DNA of 64,000 nt from Polyporus tsugae (GCA_024305745.1 JAHRBS010000006.1:2234501-2298500), one strand, 5' to 3'. Counted from the stretch's first letter, positions 33,416 to 46,300 are shown. Made by a program: numbers and translations. The notes: generated by a model from the letters alone, not told the origin.

Positions 33416-33905
33416 TGCTGATGAAGATGGGGTGTCGTTGGAGGACAACGTAAGGCAAGATATAAGGAAGAGATATAGATGAGGTCGCCTGAGCTGCCGC
33501 AGCACACCTGCCACTGTATCCCGGGTCCTGGGAGCGCGTCCTTTCGAACGCTGGGAAGGTTGGCATGCTGAACACCGTTGAACTGAAGAGAGACGCATAG
33601 AGATAAAGTCACGGTACCTCAACTATGTTAAGCTCATTCGCGAGAGATACTACATACCACAACCAGACCACGGTGGTGAACATCTAACCGGCCGCTTTGA
33701 GACGGAAGTGAACGGAACGAGTCTGAGAATCACATCACATAATTGTGGCATCTCCCTCTACACTGGAATCAAATCTGCGAGTGTTGACAGTGCTCCGTAA
33801 TATTGCTACAATACAAGACACTGAACGAACCATTAGGCGGGAACACAGACGTAGGACGGCCAGAGCACTTACGACAAAGAACAAACGCCCAAGATCGGTG
33901 TATTC
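33416..33905. other. Intergenic, no supported gene (0.5 kb)
   Basis: Promoter side of the BTB gene and 3' side of the proteasome gene, both minus strand. Nothing else recognised. Confidence 0.5.
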
Positions 33906-34599
33906 TTATATCTCAACTTCTCGTACCCCATCCTTATCCACAATCTTGACCTTGTACTTCTCCGGGGTGACCACCAACCTCTTCGCAACTTCGTCAACAC
34001 ATCTCTTCAGAATGGCAAGGCCTTCCTCCACCGAGGCTTCGGGATCATGGTAGCTGAGTTGTGATCGCATAAGAGGCCTGAATTGCATAAGCTGCAAGCA
34101 ACCACTCACCGATCAAGCAAACTGAGCGCGAAGTATGCACCATAGCCGTGTGCGGCGAAAGGCACCTCGCTCATGGTTCCAAGGTAATCTATCCAGTAGA
34201 GGTGGGGGTTGTGGGTGCTGGTATCGTAACCGCCGACAAGGAGGTTGACAGCATATGGTTTACGCGAGCGCAAAGAGTCTGCGAGCGCACGGCGGATCCA
34301 TGACGCGGCGGAGGGCGGGCGGAGGGCGTAGGTGTTGCGGATTTGGTAGAGGCGGATGTTACGCTCGATGTACTCGGCGAATTGGACGGTGTCGCCTATG
34401 ACGTGTAAGCCCCATATTCAGCAGTGAACGAGACCAGAGACGGCATACCTGGCTCGCCGGAGTAGGCCATGAGGAGATGAGGGCTAAGGACCTTGATCTT
34501 GTCCTCATCGACTTTCATCTTGACGATAGACCGCGCGGCAGTGGTGTCGGCGGCAACAATCACATAGCCCTTCCCGGTCAACGCAAACGAAATATCCAT
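33906..34599 (-). CDS. PRE1: 20S proteasome subunit beta-4 (PSMB2/Pre1)
   Basis: Non-catalytic beta-type subunit of the 20S proteasome core. Three exons (34599-34449, 34395-34110, 34053-33906) give 194 aa, matching the family. The start [20 protein letters not shown] replaces the propeptide-Thr start of active subunits, as in PSMB2. Further marks are [20 protein letters not shown], the SGEPGD turn, [17 protein letters not shown] and [20 protein letters not shown]. All three exon phases close exactly. The start codon sits in the context gcccgccATGg. Confidence 0.95.
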
Positions 34600-36540
34600 G
34601 GCGGGCGATGAGCAGCCAGGAGGTGGATGAGGAAGAGGATTGAGAGGTGGAGGACCGTAAGTCGAGCGCGCAGGGAGGTCAGCGGGACACGCGTCGGGAC
34701 GCGTCAGTGCCACTCGGGAACTGCCGTTGTAGGCGTCCAATCTCCGCTCGTCGTCCTCCTCGGTGCTCGACCACGGTCCACCCTGGGCTTCACCCGGCCT
34801 CACCATCAATGCCATGGACCATTAACAACTTCGTATATCCCACCTGTAATGCTCATATGCTACCCCCAGTTCAAAATCCGGCCAGGTTCTAGGGCTCCCA
34901 GCACCCTTATAGGCCAACACAACAGTGCAACTCTGACAAACAACTGTGCTGCTGCCTTCAACGTCGTAGAATACTACTTACTCCTCAAGTTTCAACGTAC
35001 AGCGCGGTAGAGCCCATCGTGTGTTGACGCGGCCCCTGGTGATTAATTGATTGGTGAGTGGCCCCCTTCTGCGCTGTCGACGTCGTTGCTCCCAAGCTAG
35101 AGCATGCAAACTGGTCACGATTAGTATGCGCATATAGTGCACATTCTTGTCGTTCACGAAAGGCGTGACCACGACATATGCCGTGACGCAACATGCCGGC
35201 CATTAGTTAAGCATCAAAAAGTCTACTAGCCCTCTACGGTCGTGGAGAATTTGTCTCTGATTCAGTCTCACAGACCTTCTAGTCCCTGCCGTAGCATTGG
35301 TCTCTAATTCGCCATACAGTGCTTACGTGGAGATTTGGATCCCAAAACCTCCTCCCAGGGAACTTTGAGTAAGTATCCGCAATCCGTGTTACCCTCCTAG
35401 TGCCGTACCGTGATCTAACGACCGGGGTCGAGATAGACAAGGATATAGATATGGCTCTCCGCAGCCTAGCCTCTTGGCGGGCAAACCGGTGAGTGCATCC
35501 GCGTTCCTTTGCTTCTTTCACGTCGTACAGCACTGACCGCAGATCGTGCAGATCTCGTGCAGAAGTCCCAGCTCTTTATCGCAACTTCGATCTTCACAAT
35601 GTCTCCGAAGTATTTCGCAAATGGTACTGGGCTCACAAGTGTCAGCCGGCGTCCCAGTTTTGAGAATCGTCCCGCGATGGCGCGTTGCAGTGGCGCTGAT
35701 CTGCGCATTGAGTTCCGTCTAGCCCGCTGTCCTTTCCGTTGACGGTGACGTTGCTGCCATGAACGTCGCCCTGATATCTTCTGCGGGTGCCGCCTTTACG
35801 TACGGACGCTACCGTACCCGCCGTCGCGCCGACGCGCTGCAGCGCTGATCATCCGCGATCTACCATGCTCTGCTCGGTGCTGCAGTTCCTGTCTAGATCT
35901 GCACTGCCGAACCCACGACACTGCTTGCCGCGTGCCTTTCGTGTGCTGCAGGCGTGTCATGAGGCGCCGTTATCAGGCTTCCAGGCCGCATGGCTATCCT
36001 ATGTGGGTGCCATTTGGCCGTGAATCCTACTATGACGTGTGCATTCTTTGCTTTTCGAGCAGTTTGGCTAGGTGGCGGCCTTCCCTCCAAGCTTGGAGAC
36101 TATCCTTCGGCAAATGGTACCATCACGAGATGGGACGGTGCTGGCGACGCTGCTACCTCAAAGCTGCCTTTGAGTTCTGTCTGGATTGTGGTTGAAATTG
36201 TGCTCAACTTTCTCCGCCAGGTCACTCTGGTCCAGCGCCGATGTCTGAAGACAGCATGGCGCCTGCTCGTGGATCTGGGTTGGCATGCCCAGTAGGTATT
36301 GCCCGTACACACGTGCTAGTAAAGCTGAGTCAATCCCTAGGCGTACTAGCTTTCTGGTGAGGTAATTGGCATCCAGGTCTCCGTCCCGCGCTCAAGGAAG
36401 CAAGGAAGCACAGTCATGGGTGCGGGAGTAGTTGGAACCTTTCAGGCCGTTCCTTGGCCCGCCCCTGGGTACATATTGGGCGACAGTGTGGCGTCTTCAT
36501 ATCCTGCGCATATACTGCTCATCCCCCTCTTTCTGTTACC
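34600..36540. other. Intergenic, no supported gene (1.9 kb)
   Basis: Divergent spacer between the proteasome gene and the second BTB gene. Open frames up to 127 codons (34627-35010 plus) overlap others, lack domains and are not convincing. No repeat or RNA gene recognised. Confidence 0.5.
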
Positions 36541-37536
36541 ATGCTCGCGTACTCGCAGAGCGTCACCTCAGCTACACGCGCCGGCGACCCCTTCAACTGT
36601 CGCGACGCAGACATTATCTTGCTTTCTAGCGACGGGATGGAGTTCAAGGTCCACAAGAAGCTCATCCGTCTCGGCTCTCGCGTCCTTTCCGAGCTCATCC
36701 CATTGGCGCAGCCGCCACCACCACCTTCCTCTCCTGCTCGTCGCCACCGGAAACAGCGGCCGGTCTTATTACTCGCGGACACGGGCGACGTCCTCGACCT
36801 CTTCCTACGCTTCATCTACCCCATTCCCGAACCCCAGATCACGCTCAACGAAGTATACCCCCTTCTCGAGCTGGCCACCAAGTACGGCGCCCCGAGTGTC
36901 GCCTCGCGCATGCGCCCGTATCTCCTCCGCCCGGACCACCTCGAAGCAGACCCGTACGTCATCTATGCACTTGCGACCTTCGCGGGCATGGACGACATCG
37001 CTGCCGTAGCAGCCCGCTGCACGCTCGCGCACCCCATCCCGTCCACGCTGAAGCTGACCGAGATGGCGGAGGGCTCGGCACTCGTGCGTCTGCTCGAGTA
37101 CCGGCGCAAGTGCGTGGCGGCTGCGGTGAGCGTGGCGCGCATCGCGGACGATCACGTACCGTGGTGGATCCAAATGCAGTGGAGGCGGCTCTGCTTCCTC
37201 GGGCAGTGCTGGGAGTGCGCGAAGCTCCTGCCGGGCAGGCGCCTCAAGTGGGAGAGGATGGCGTGTGGTAGCCTGCAGGTTCCGGAGTATTGGGTGCAGT
37301 ATATGGCCGGCGTTGGGGCGGCGCTCGTGGAGAGGCTGGAACCTGGGGTCGCGAGAGAGGCGAGGTTGGTGCGGCCGGCGCTGGAGAGCGCGATGAGATG
37401 CTCGAAGTGTGTGGAGAAGGCGTGGTGGGACATGGAGGAGTTTGCGGGGATCTTGGCGGATGCTATCGAGGAAGCTATTTATTCCGTGGGTGTTTACCTG
37501 ACAGATTGGAGGTCTGCTCTGTGCGCTGACTCATGA
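36541..37536 (+). CDS. BTB/POZ domain protein
   Basis: An intronless gene of 331 aa starting MLAYSQSVTSATRAGDPFNC. The BTB fold begins at residue 19 with CRDADIILLSSDGMEFKVHK, followed by LIRLGSRVLSELIP and LLLADTGDVLDLFLRFIYP, the usual beta-alpha order. EVYPLLELATKYGAPSVASR and VIYALATFAGMDDIAAVAAR form the conserved helices after the BTB domain. The C-terminal half has the CWECAKLLPGRRLKWERM motif seen in large Agaricomycete BTB families and a further pair in MRCSKCVEKAWWDMEEFA. Such proteins are thought to act as dimerisation modules or cullin-3 adaptors, but these lineage-expanded forms are uncharacterised. An upstream in-frame ATG at 36454 is possible, but this ATG aligns better. Confidence 0.85.
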   Translation: MLAYSQSVTSATRAGDPFNCRDADIILLSSDGMEFKVHKKLIRLGSRVLSELIPLAQPPPPPSSPARRHRKQRPVLLLADTGDVLDLFLRFIYPIPEPQITLNEVYPLLELATKYGAPSVASRMRPYLLRPDHLEADPYVIYALATFAGMDDIAAVAARCTLAHPIPSTLKLTEMAEGSALVRLLEYRRKCVAAAVSVARIADDHVPWWIQMQWRRLCFLGQCWECAKLLPGRRLKWERMACGSLQVPEYWVQYMAGVGAALVERLEPGVAREARLVRPALESAMRCSKCVEKAWWDMEEFAGILADAIEEAIYSVGVYLTDWRSALCADS

Positions 37537-38675
37537 TCCAGGTTAATTTCTCGAGCGTCTTGGACGACGATGAGCAGTGTGCACATGCCGACGCAAGTGC
37601 CATGACAAAGGTGCCAAAAACTAATTACCTTTGGGCATCTGACGTGGGTATCTTCCTTCTGCTCCTCGAAGCCAGCAGTGTTGACGAATATCGCAGAGGG
37701 CTGTTTGGCCGCTGTTCGATTACTTCTATGAGGTATACAGCAAACGAGTCGTCGAAGAGGACAGTGAGTGCTGATTGTCCCTGTCACTTATCGTCGACGC
37801 TGACTGTCATTTCACGTAGCATCCTCTATTATTCTAGATGACGACGACACGGTGGCGCCTTCAAGCGAGTTGGAGTCTTGACGCTGAGCCAAGTTACGTG
37901 TTCTATGACTGTACTCCACCAGGGACCCTCCAGATTGGCACTGTCTCATAATACATAATACCCAGTTTCATTCCTTGTCGGTCTTATACCATCTTCCGGA
38001 CGCGAGGTATAAATTTTAGTTCATTTACCATTTGTTCCAGATGTGGTTCATTATATGTATGTTTTGAATGGTGGCGTATGGAATACTGTACTTGTCGACC
38101 CTGATGTATCTTGCTCGAGGAGTCCGATTCGTCCATCACACTTCAAACCTCAATTCGGCTGCGTCTATTGGTTACGTCTGTCTGGAGTATCCGAACACAC
38201 GACTTATTTCGATTTTATTGTGGACGTACTAGATCGACAGAACGCACAGACCTCCTTGTCAAAGCGCAAAAGAACAATAGCCGAGGCGGCTGGCGCAGAT
38301 TTGCAGTGGCTCAATCCGGCCGTACAGCCACCCGGCCGAGGCTACTAGTACGGGCTCGAGCGAGCCACTGCATCGTCCCGCGGCCGACTCCCGCCGGGTA
38401 GCCCTTCAAAACGTCCGCAATACAAGGTGATGTGGGCGAAAAGCCTGTGGATGTGATTGACGTAACCCAATGAGAGTAGAATTGAGACGCATAGACCAGT
38501 GAAAAGCACTCCACCCGATAGTGCAGTCAAAGCACAAATTGGACGAAGCGGGGTCGCTTTGGCAGGGTCCTGGAGTTGTATAAGTCGCCACTATGACCAC
38601 CGCAAAATTCACTGACGATCACTCCACCCACCACCCCGTTCGCACAACGTACAGCTGACTGTAGTCTGGTCTCCG
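37537..38675. other. Spacer with a possible small gene at 37533-37878
   Basis: Starting at MIQVNFSSVLDDDEQ (37533), splicing with donor GTGGGT near 37644 and acceptor CGCAG near 37693, then donor GTGAGT near 37761 and acceptor CGTAG near 37819, gives a continuous protein of about 80 aa. It contains WPLFDYFYEVYSKRVVEED and ends DDDDTVAPSSELES. The phases agree, but such short models arise by chance. Nothing else is supported up to 38675 apart from an inverted repeat. Confidence 0.3.
38303..38371. repeat. Inverted repeat with 10-bp perfect arms
   Basis: GCAGTGGCTC at 38303-38312 is the exact reverse complement of GAGCCACTGC at 38362-38371, with a GC-rich 49-nt interior. It lies in a spacer 305 bp before the next gene. 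Function unknown; it may be chance. Confidence 0.5.
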
Positions 38676-39644
38676 ATGGAAGTCAACCTCCACACCCGTC
38701 TCGACCGTGATTCCTCCCATCGCGAACGACACACATCACAACCGACATCTCCAGTACAGCCCAGAGACGCCAAGGGAAACCCCCTGCTTCCGCTCATGAC
38801 TGTCTTTCCGGCAACTGGGTATCTGGCTCCTCATCTCCAACCTGTCGCGAAGGCCAAGGCTCAGCCCCAAGCCGTGCGATGGATCCCAGTCGCCGTTCCT
38901 CTAGGTTCCAGTTCTACCCAACCCTCCGGCGGTAGCAATGGGAAGCAAAAGCCACTCGTCAGCCCGCTCATCCCCATCAAAGACCTCGATCCGGGTTGCA
39001 TCCTTCACGTCCGGTCGAGGGGACGACGCGGGATCCCACTCAGCGAGATCGACGTGACATGGGTGGAGCAGGAGCCCAACGAGCATGGGGTCGTGTACCG
39101 CGAGGGCCTGGTGGAACTCGGGGCGGTTCGCGGCGTGGTCGACTACCCCGACTGGTGTCTCTGCCATTTGGTGCGAGGGCCGACGGTTCGCATTGCGGGG
39201 ATTGGAGCAGAGGTGGGTGATGTACATGCCCTTCATTCGTACTGGATTTTTGACGGTTTGAATCGAATCGCAGTGGCGAGGGTCGTTCGTGGAGCAGCCA
39301 GGGTATCCGGTGCAGAAGCAGGGGAGCGAGTGCTTCACGTTCGGGAAGTTGTTTCAACTCGTTGTCGAGCACTTCTTGACGTGGTGGATTAACGAGGTGC
39401 GTAGGCTCATGACTGCTTTGATTCGTGTCGCGAATGCGCTGACCTTGATACATGGGTGCGATTCCATGGGGTCCAGAAGGAGAGCCGCGCAAAGAGGAGC
39501 TCAGTGGAAGTCCGCTGGCAGGAGCGGCTTGTGCCCGGGCCCGGCACGATCCCGCTGGAGAATGTTGTTCTTGTTGCGATCCGGAGGCGTCATATTGCAC
39601 TGGGGGTTTACGAGTGGTTCCCGGAGATCGAAGTAACGCTGTAG
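38676..39644 (+). CDS. Hypothetical protein, unknown two-member family (B)
   Basis: Three exons (38676-39212, 39274-39396, 39477-39644), all phase 0, encode 275 aa. No known domain is recognised. The first 100 residues are Pro/Ser-rich (YLAPHLQPVAKAKAQPQAVR). The folded part begins near LVSPLIPIKDLDPGCILHV and includes VDYPDWCLCHLVRGPTVRIA. Exon 2 has an aromatic helix, FTFGKLFQLVVEHFLTWWIN. Exon 3 contains RSSVEVRWQERLVPGPGTIP and ends EWFPEIEVTL. Gene A (30479-31296) has a second exon of 44 codons against 41 here and a last exon of 56 codons in both counting the stop, the same intron phases, and similar helix and C-terminal patterns. This suggests shared ancestry despite low identity. Confidence 0.65.
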
Positions 39645-40392
39645 TCAGTAGTGGGAGGGACAGTGACGTGGTTCATTCAATAATCATGATAGTGTACGTC
39701 GGCGGCCGCTAAGTTCCCAATCTCGATCAACCTATGCCGGTTCGTGCCGAAAAATGCCGAAAACCGGGACACGCCGTGCCGGATCGGCGCCCGCTATTGA
39801 CCAGTAACTTACCTTTTTTCCGCATCACCGAGAGGCTCGGAATATGCCACTAGTCTCTTGTCTGAACTTTGCAGGTTGAGCCAACGGTACTTAAGTAGTG
39901 CATTGCCCGATGAATGGACGAATGGGCCACCGTAGCCTGTCAGTAAGTACATGGTTATCTTTCGATGTCCATTCTGCTCGAGTAGCATGTCAGGGTTGCT
40001 TAGTCTTCTTGTTCTAAAACTTCCAGGCCCCATGACACACTCTCAGATCTAGAGTCACAGGCCAATGTTCGCGTTCCGACTCGCAATCACGAAGCACCAA
40101 GGTCAATACCGTCTTGTCAATCGTGAGCTTAATACAATCACTTATCCAGCTACAAGCCCAATGGCTACGAAGCAATCAAGAAAACGGACTCGGAGAATAG
40201 GCTGCGCCACTGAGGCGGACACAGGAGTCCCAGCGATACGAAGAATCGTATTCCTACAGCGGAAACACACCGCCGTTTGGCGTCATTGGTGAGTGATTGC
40301 CGCGAAACTGCATCCCTGGCGACTGCGTCGTCGTCGTTCAACGTTCAACCGCAACCTCCTCCATCGCTTTGCGACTTTACGCACGCGTCACC
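39645..40392. other. Intergenic, promoter side of the ABC transporter (0.75 kb)
   Basis: Contains a small palindromic element at 39737-39767 (CCGGTT and AACCGG flanking two direct copies of TGCCGAAAA). No gene is supported. Confidence 0.5.
39737..39767. repeat. Short palindrome with a tandem nine-base repeat
   Basis: CCGGTT at 39737-39742 pairs with AACCGG at 39762-39767. Two direct copies of TGCCGAAAA (39745-39753, 39755-39763) lie between. It could be a regulator-binding site about 630 bp upstream of the ABC transporter gene, but nothing identifies the factor. Confidence 0.35.
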
Positions 40393-43300
40393 ATGGAGTA
40401 CTCCGCCATGGATTGGCTCACAGAGCTGTCTCAAGTCCCCTTGACAGCATCTGGAGTCACAGTCGCTTCAGTCGCTAACAAGTACGTTTGCGTCACCAAG
40501 TCTACCGTTCATCGTTGTGGGTCGTTGCGTGGGCTCATGAAATATCACAGTCCTTGGCTTGACTCTTTGCTGTTACCCGTCTACATCGCGGGGATATCTG
40601 GCCTGACTCTATTCCTGCAAACCATCGCCGACACCTTTAGAAAGACTGGTCTCTCCGAGGGTGCTTCCGTTTCTGCGGAATCACAAACCCCAGGACGCCC
40701 GCGTTTTCGGCAAATCCTCAAAAACTTGGGCGGAGGCACGATCTTCGTCTACAGATTCGCTCAGCTGCTAGCGATTCTCGGTCTGCTGGGCATCTCATTA
40801 GCCCAGCTGATCCTGCAGAACTGGGACACTGCGTCATACAATCTTCTAGGTACCGCCCAAGTCGTCCAGATTGCCCAATGCGCTCTCTATGTAAGTCGTC
40901 ATTTTTCGTATCGAGCTGCCGGAGCTAAGGGTCGTTGCAGGCTTATCTCGTGGTCCTTGGGTTGTTGGCACTCTTCGGCAAGCCCTCGCTGAACGGTCGT
41001 CCTTACGCCCATGCGTCGTGGATCCTCGTGTTCGTCTGGAGCGCATACATGTACCGCGACGTGTACCCCCTTGCAACACTTGACCCAACACCCGTCGACA
41101 CCGCCGAGGGACTGATCCTCTATGCCAAACTCGCGCTGCTCACGATTGCGGCTATAATTGTTCCAGTTTTTGTTCCTCGGAAGTACGTCCCAGTGAACCC
41201 TAAGGTGAGTTCAAGTCTCCCTATGCGCTTGCATGCCTCTGATGTTTGTTGCAGGAGGTTCTTGAGCCGAACCCAGAGCAGACGTCGTCCGTGGCATCGC
41301 TGCTCTCGTTCACCTTCATTGGTCCCATTATCTGGACCGCTTGGAAGATGCCTCACTTCAAATACGACCTGCTTCCTCCCCTAGCGGACTACGACCACCT
41401 ACGGAATCTCGTTGGGCAAAGCTTTCCCGCGAGTGTTTCCCATACCATCAGTCGCGACGCGCCCGCTCACGTGGCCCCCGTTCAGCGTCTTGATCCTACT
41501 CAAAACAAGTCACGAACGCACATTGCTTTCAAACTCATCCGAGTTTTCTGTGAGTGTTATTTTGTGTTATTGGGTGAATTGAATTATGTCTCATGTGCTC
41601 ACTTGATGACCAAGGGGTGGAATTCCTTCATTTTTCTGCGATGTCCATCGCGACTGTACGTTCTTGCGCTGTGTAACAATGTGTGAGCAGGAAGCTCACG
41701 CGCTCCAGGTGGTCTGCGCATTCTCTGCCCCTGTCGCCATCCGAGGTCTCCTGAGGTGCGTATTGTCAATGACATACGCGTTACGGCGATAACATACCCC
41801 CTGTGCAGCTACCTGGAATCCGGAGGAAGGGTTGACCGCGTGCAGCCATGGTTTTGGATCGCGTTGCTCTTCTTGGGACGTGTTTCCAAGAGTATCGCCG
41901 ATCAATGGTTCATGTTCAAGCACGTAAGTCCCCCCCAGTGTCGCTGGCAGCGTTGGTCCTCTTGCTTACGATGGCGAGCTAACTGAATTGCAGACTCGTG
42001 TTTCCGTGCGCGTCCAAGCTATCATTACGGAACTTGTCTTCGAGCACGCTTTGCGGATCCGCATGAAGGCTGAAACGAGCGATCTTGTTGATGCAGGCAA
42101 GAGCGGCGAGAACACAGTGGTCGCGACTCCGGACACCGCATCGCAAGCCGCGGAGGGCAGCGAAGGCGAGAGTTCGGAGGAGAGTCAGGCTGGGGCAGGC
42201 GCTCCGGCCGACTCTGCGACCTCTACGGCGCCTACGTCTGCCACGGCCAAAGGCAAAGGCAAGGCTTGGCCCGAAGATGCTCCGAAGAAAGCGGCCGAGC
42301 AGGCGAAGCCAGCTGACGACAAGAAGAAAGGAAATAACTTGGTCGGACGGATGAACAACCTGGTCACTAGTGACTTGAGCAGTTTGGAATCGATCGGGAT
42401 GCTCATCACCGTCGCGTGTACGTTCTCTCTTCCGCATCACAGTGCGTACGTGAGGCTGATTGGTTGGTACAGTGGTCGAAGATCCTTTGCAGGTCACGCT
42501 TTGCATGGTTTTCTTGTACCAGCTTCTTGGGTGGAGGTACGTACATTTTTCGGGTGTCGGTGCGAGGCTGCGAGTCTGCATTGAGGATCGACAATCCCTC
42601 TGACAGTGCTTTGGTTGGTCTGGCGACCATGTTGATCACTCTTCCTGTTCCCGGATGGATCACCAAGCACATACAAGGATCTCAGCGGGAGAAGATGCAG
42701 CGAGTACGTGTGCTAATGTTGTTGGTCTCATGAGGAAGCTATTCTCACCTGCGCACGTATAGACCGATGCCCGCGTCCAGTCGGTCTCCGAGAGTGAGCT
42801 GCGCCATTTCTCCTTTCGTGTTCCGCGCAAAGCTCACGCATGTCATGTACCGCGTAGCGATGAACGTCGTTCGCATGATCAAGTTATTCGGATGGGAGCC
42901 GCGCATCGCCAAACAGTTAAACCAGAAGCGCGATGAGGAACTTGTTGCCATTCGCAAGAACCGAATACTGGGAATGTTGAACAATCTATGCAAGTGAGTC
43001 ATTGTCCCACTACCGTGCAACTGGCAGATCCATGACACCCTTTATAGCTTCGCTATTCCGATCCTGGTCATGTTGACTACCTTCTCCACCTACGTGAGCA
43101 ACTTACTTGAGTCAGCTGGCGATTGTAGCCTTACTCGAGTTGGAGATAGACTCTCATCATGAGGGAGCCATTGAACGGTATTGTTATTTGGCTACCATTC
43201 CCTCACTTTCCTTGCTGATGCAGTCCTAGCTTCGAAGGTCTTCTCCGCGATGTCTGGTATGCTTTCTCTCCGGACGAATTGGATGGCGACTTACCATATT

Positions 43301-46300
43301 ACAGTGTTCAATATGCTCCAAATGTCCATCCAGTGGACGTTTATGGTGATTCCCCAAATCGTCCAAGGTACGTCTACCGTCCATAAAACCAAGTGTTCTA
43401 AATCACGAAACACTTCATCAGCCAAGGTCTCCCTCGAGCGTATTCAAGACTTCTTGTTCAACGTATGTTCGCTTTGGAATCCAGGCTCTGTGGATCTATA
43501 GCTTACATGGCCCCACCCAGACCGAGCTCATCGACGAGTTCACCGAGTCCCAGTCCGAAGTTACGGAGATCCTCTCCGCGCCCGTTCCCGAAGAGTATCG
43601 GAACTCTATCGGCATCCGCCATGCATCGTTCACCTGGGCGAATGACTCTGCAAAGCTGGCAGTCACTCCTGGAGGCACTCGAAGGCGGATGTTTATGCTT
43701 CACGTCGATGACGAGCTCTTCTTCAAGCACGGCAGGGTGAACTTGATCGTTGGTCCCACAGGTTCTGGAAAGACGTCTCTCCTCATGGCGCTCCTTGGAG
43801 AAATGCATTACATTCCTGCAGGGCCCGACTCGTTCGTCAGCCTCCCGAGGGAGAGCGGTGTGGCATATGCGGCGCAGGAATCCTGGGTCCAGAACGATAC
43901 GATCAAGGTAAGTCCTATTTGGAGGTTCGTGGGAGATCGCTCTGCTGACAACCTTGCACATGTCAGAACAATATCGTCTTCGGCGCCCCGTTTGACGAGG
44001 TCAGGTACAAGAAAGGTAGATAACATTATTATTCCGCTCGAGGCTTTTGTTTACGCTACTCGTTTAGTGCTTAAGCAGTGCGCCCTGGAGCCCGATCTTA
44101 GCCTGTTCGATGCTGGTGATCAAACTGAGGTCGGGGAGAAGGGTATCACGCTCAGGCAAGTCTTATCATTGTCGTAACCATTCTCGGAGCGCTGACAGGC
44201 AATGGGTTTTAGTGGCGGTCAGAAGGTCCTATCATTTTCTCTAGATTTGCTGCTTTCGAGGCTCATACTGATTCACACAGGCTCGTATCACCTTGGCTCG
44301 CGCGGTGTACTCAAATGCGGAAATATTGCTGCTCGACGACGTGAGTGAAACGAACCGTTGGTATTCGGACCATACTAATATGTCAATGGCCAGATCCTCG
44401 CTGCTCTCGATGTTCACACCTCGCGCTGGATCGTCGAGAAGTGTCTCAGCGGTGATCTCCTGCGTGGACGAACCGTTATCCTGGTGGTAAGACTAAAGCC
44501 GTTGTGTTACACATGGAAACCTGATGCGATATTTGCAGACTCACAATGTCGCGATGGTCAGCCCGATCGCAGACTTTGTAGTCGACGTCGGTTCCGATGG
44601 GCGTATCCTGAGCCAAGGGACGCTCGAGAACGCACTCGCACACGACTCTGAGCTGCTGAAGGACGTGGAGCACGAGGTTGAGGAACTCCAGAAGGTCGAC
44701 CAAGAGATCGACGGAGAGAAGGTTGAAGACGTCAATGCGCCATCCTCTGCTGGGAAGCTCGTCGTGGCCGAGGAGATGGAAGAAGGCCATGTCGGCTGGA
44801 GAGCACGTGAGCGAACCAGCCATCCGTTCATATCACACTCTAACGAAGGTGGACTCAGTGTTGCTGTACCTTGGCAACATGTCGACACGACCGCTTCTTT
44901 TCTGGTTCATCTATGCTAGTGGGTATACCTTGCGCCACTCTATCACAAATCTTCAGGTACGTTCGCCGACGCCAGAACCTGGCTTCCAAACAACTCATAT
45001 CATGCATTTAGTCTTGGTGGCTTGGCGTCTGGGCCGCACAATACGAAACTACAGCTCCGGAAGAAGTGCACGTTCAATAGTAAGTGATCACCGGTTCACC
45101 TGCCATACATTTTCGATTGCACCGTCTAAAGTCGCCATGACATAGTTACCTGGCTGTGTATTGTTATGCCGTGATAGCAGTCATGAGCTGTTCCGCATTC
45201 TGCGTCTGGTTCTACGTAGGCGGAAGCATGAGGGCGGCCAGGATAGTCCACGAGAAACTGGTCGCCTCTGTTCTGGGAACGACTCTCCGGTGAGTATCTG
45301 TCCGGGAAGTTCAACGTGCCGCCCTCATTTTACCGGACATAGATGGCTTGATAAGACACCAACTGCACGCATAATTGCCCGGTGCACAGAGGACATCCAG
45401 TCAAGTGTGTCCTTTCACCAGACACCCATTTTGTCGTACTCACCCTTTGTTGGGTATTCTTAGTGGACACTCAGTTTGCGAGGAATACGGAAGTGCTCAT
45501 GGACATGACCGTCTTCCTGTTGACGAAGAACCTGTCTGTCGTCATATTATCTCCTATCTTCGTTATACCCTCCGTCCTGGTTGCTCTAATCGGTGGAACG
45601 CTTGGGAACATCTACATGAAGGCGCAGTTGTCCGTGAAGCGGGAGCTGAGTGTCGCGAAAGCACCCGTTCTTGGCCACTTCGGCGCCGCTATCAGCGGTA
45701 TTAGTGAGTGATTGCAATGGTGCGGTATTGCCGCGATGGGTTGACCATTTCATAGCTTCCATCCGTGCCTATGGTGCCCAGGAGTCGTTCAAGCGCGAAG
45801 CGTACACCCGTATTGACAGATATAGTCGCGTGGCGATCACCAACGTGAACCTTAATCGGTACGTCTGCTGTGAAGCAATCCTGCCGCTTTAGTCACCATT
45901 TTTACTATTTCGCAGATGGGTGACTATGCGCGTGGATCTTGCTGGAGCTCTGCTTGTGGCTGTCCTTGCTATTTGGTTGTTGTATTTCGCTCCGTTGAGC
46001 GCCTCCAACACCGGTTTCTCCCTGACGATGGCGGGTACGTTACGTTGATAATCTTCATATTCGTCATTGGAACCATATCTCAATGTCTTTCCAGTGGCGT
46101 TTAGCAACAGTATCTTGGTCTGGGTCCGCATCTTCAATCGTCTTGAAACGTCGGGTGTGTTCTCTGGAATGTATATGTTCCCTGTTTCTTTCTAACCACC
46201 TCCTATAGGTAATAGCTTGGAGAGAATCCAACAGTACCTTCTCGTTGAACACGAGCCTGAGCCCACTGCTGCTGGGATCCCCCCTGCCTACTGGCCCGCT

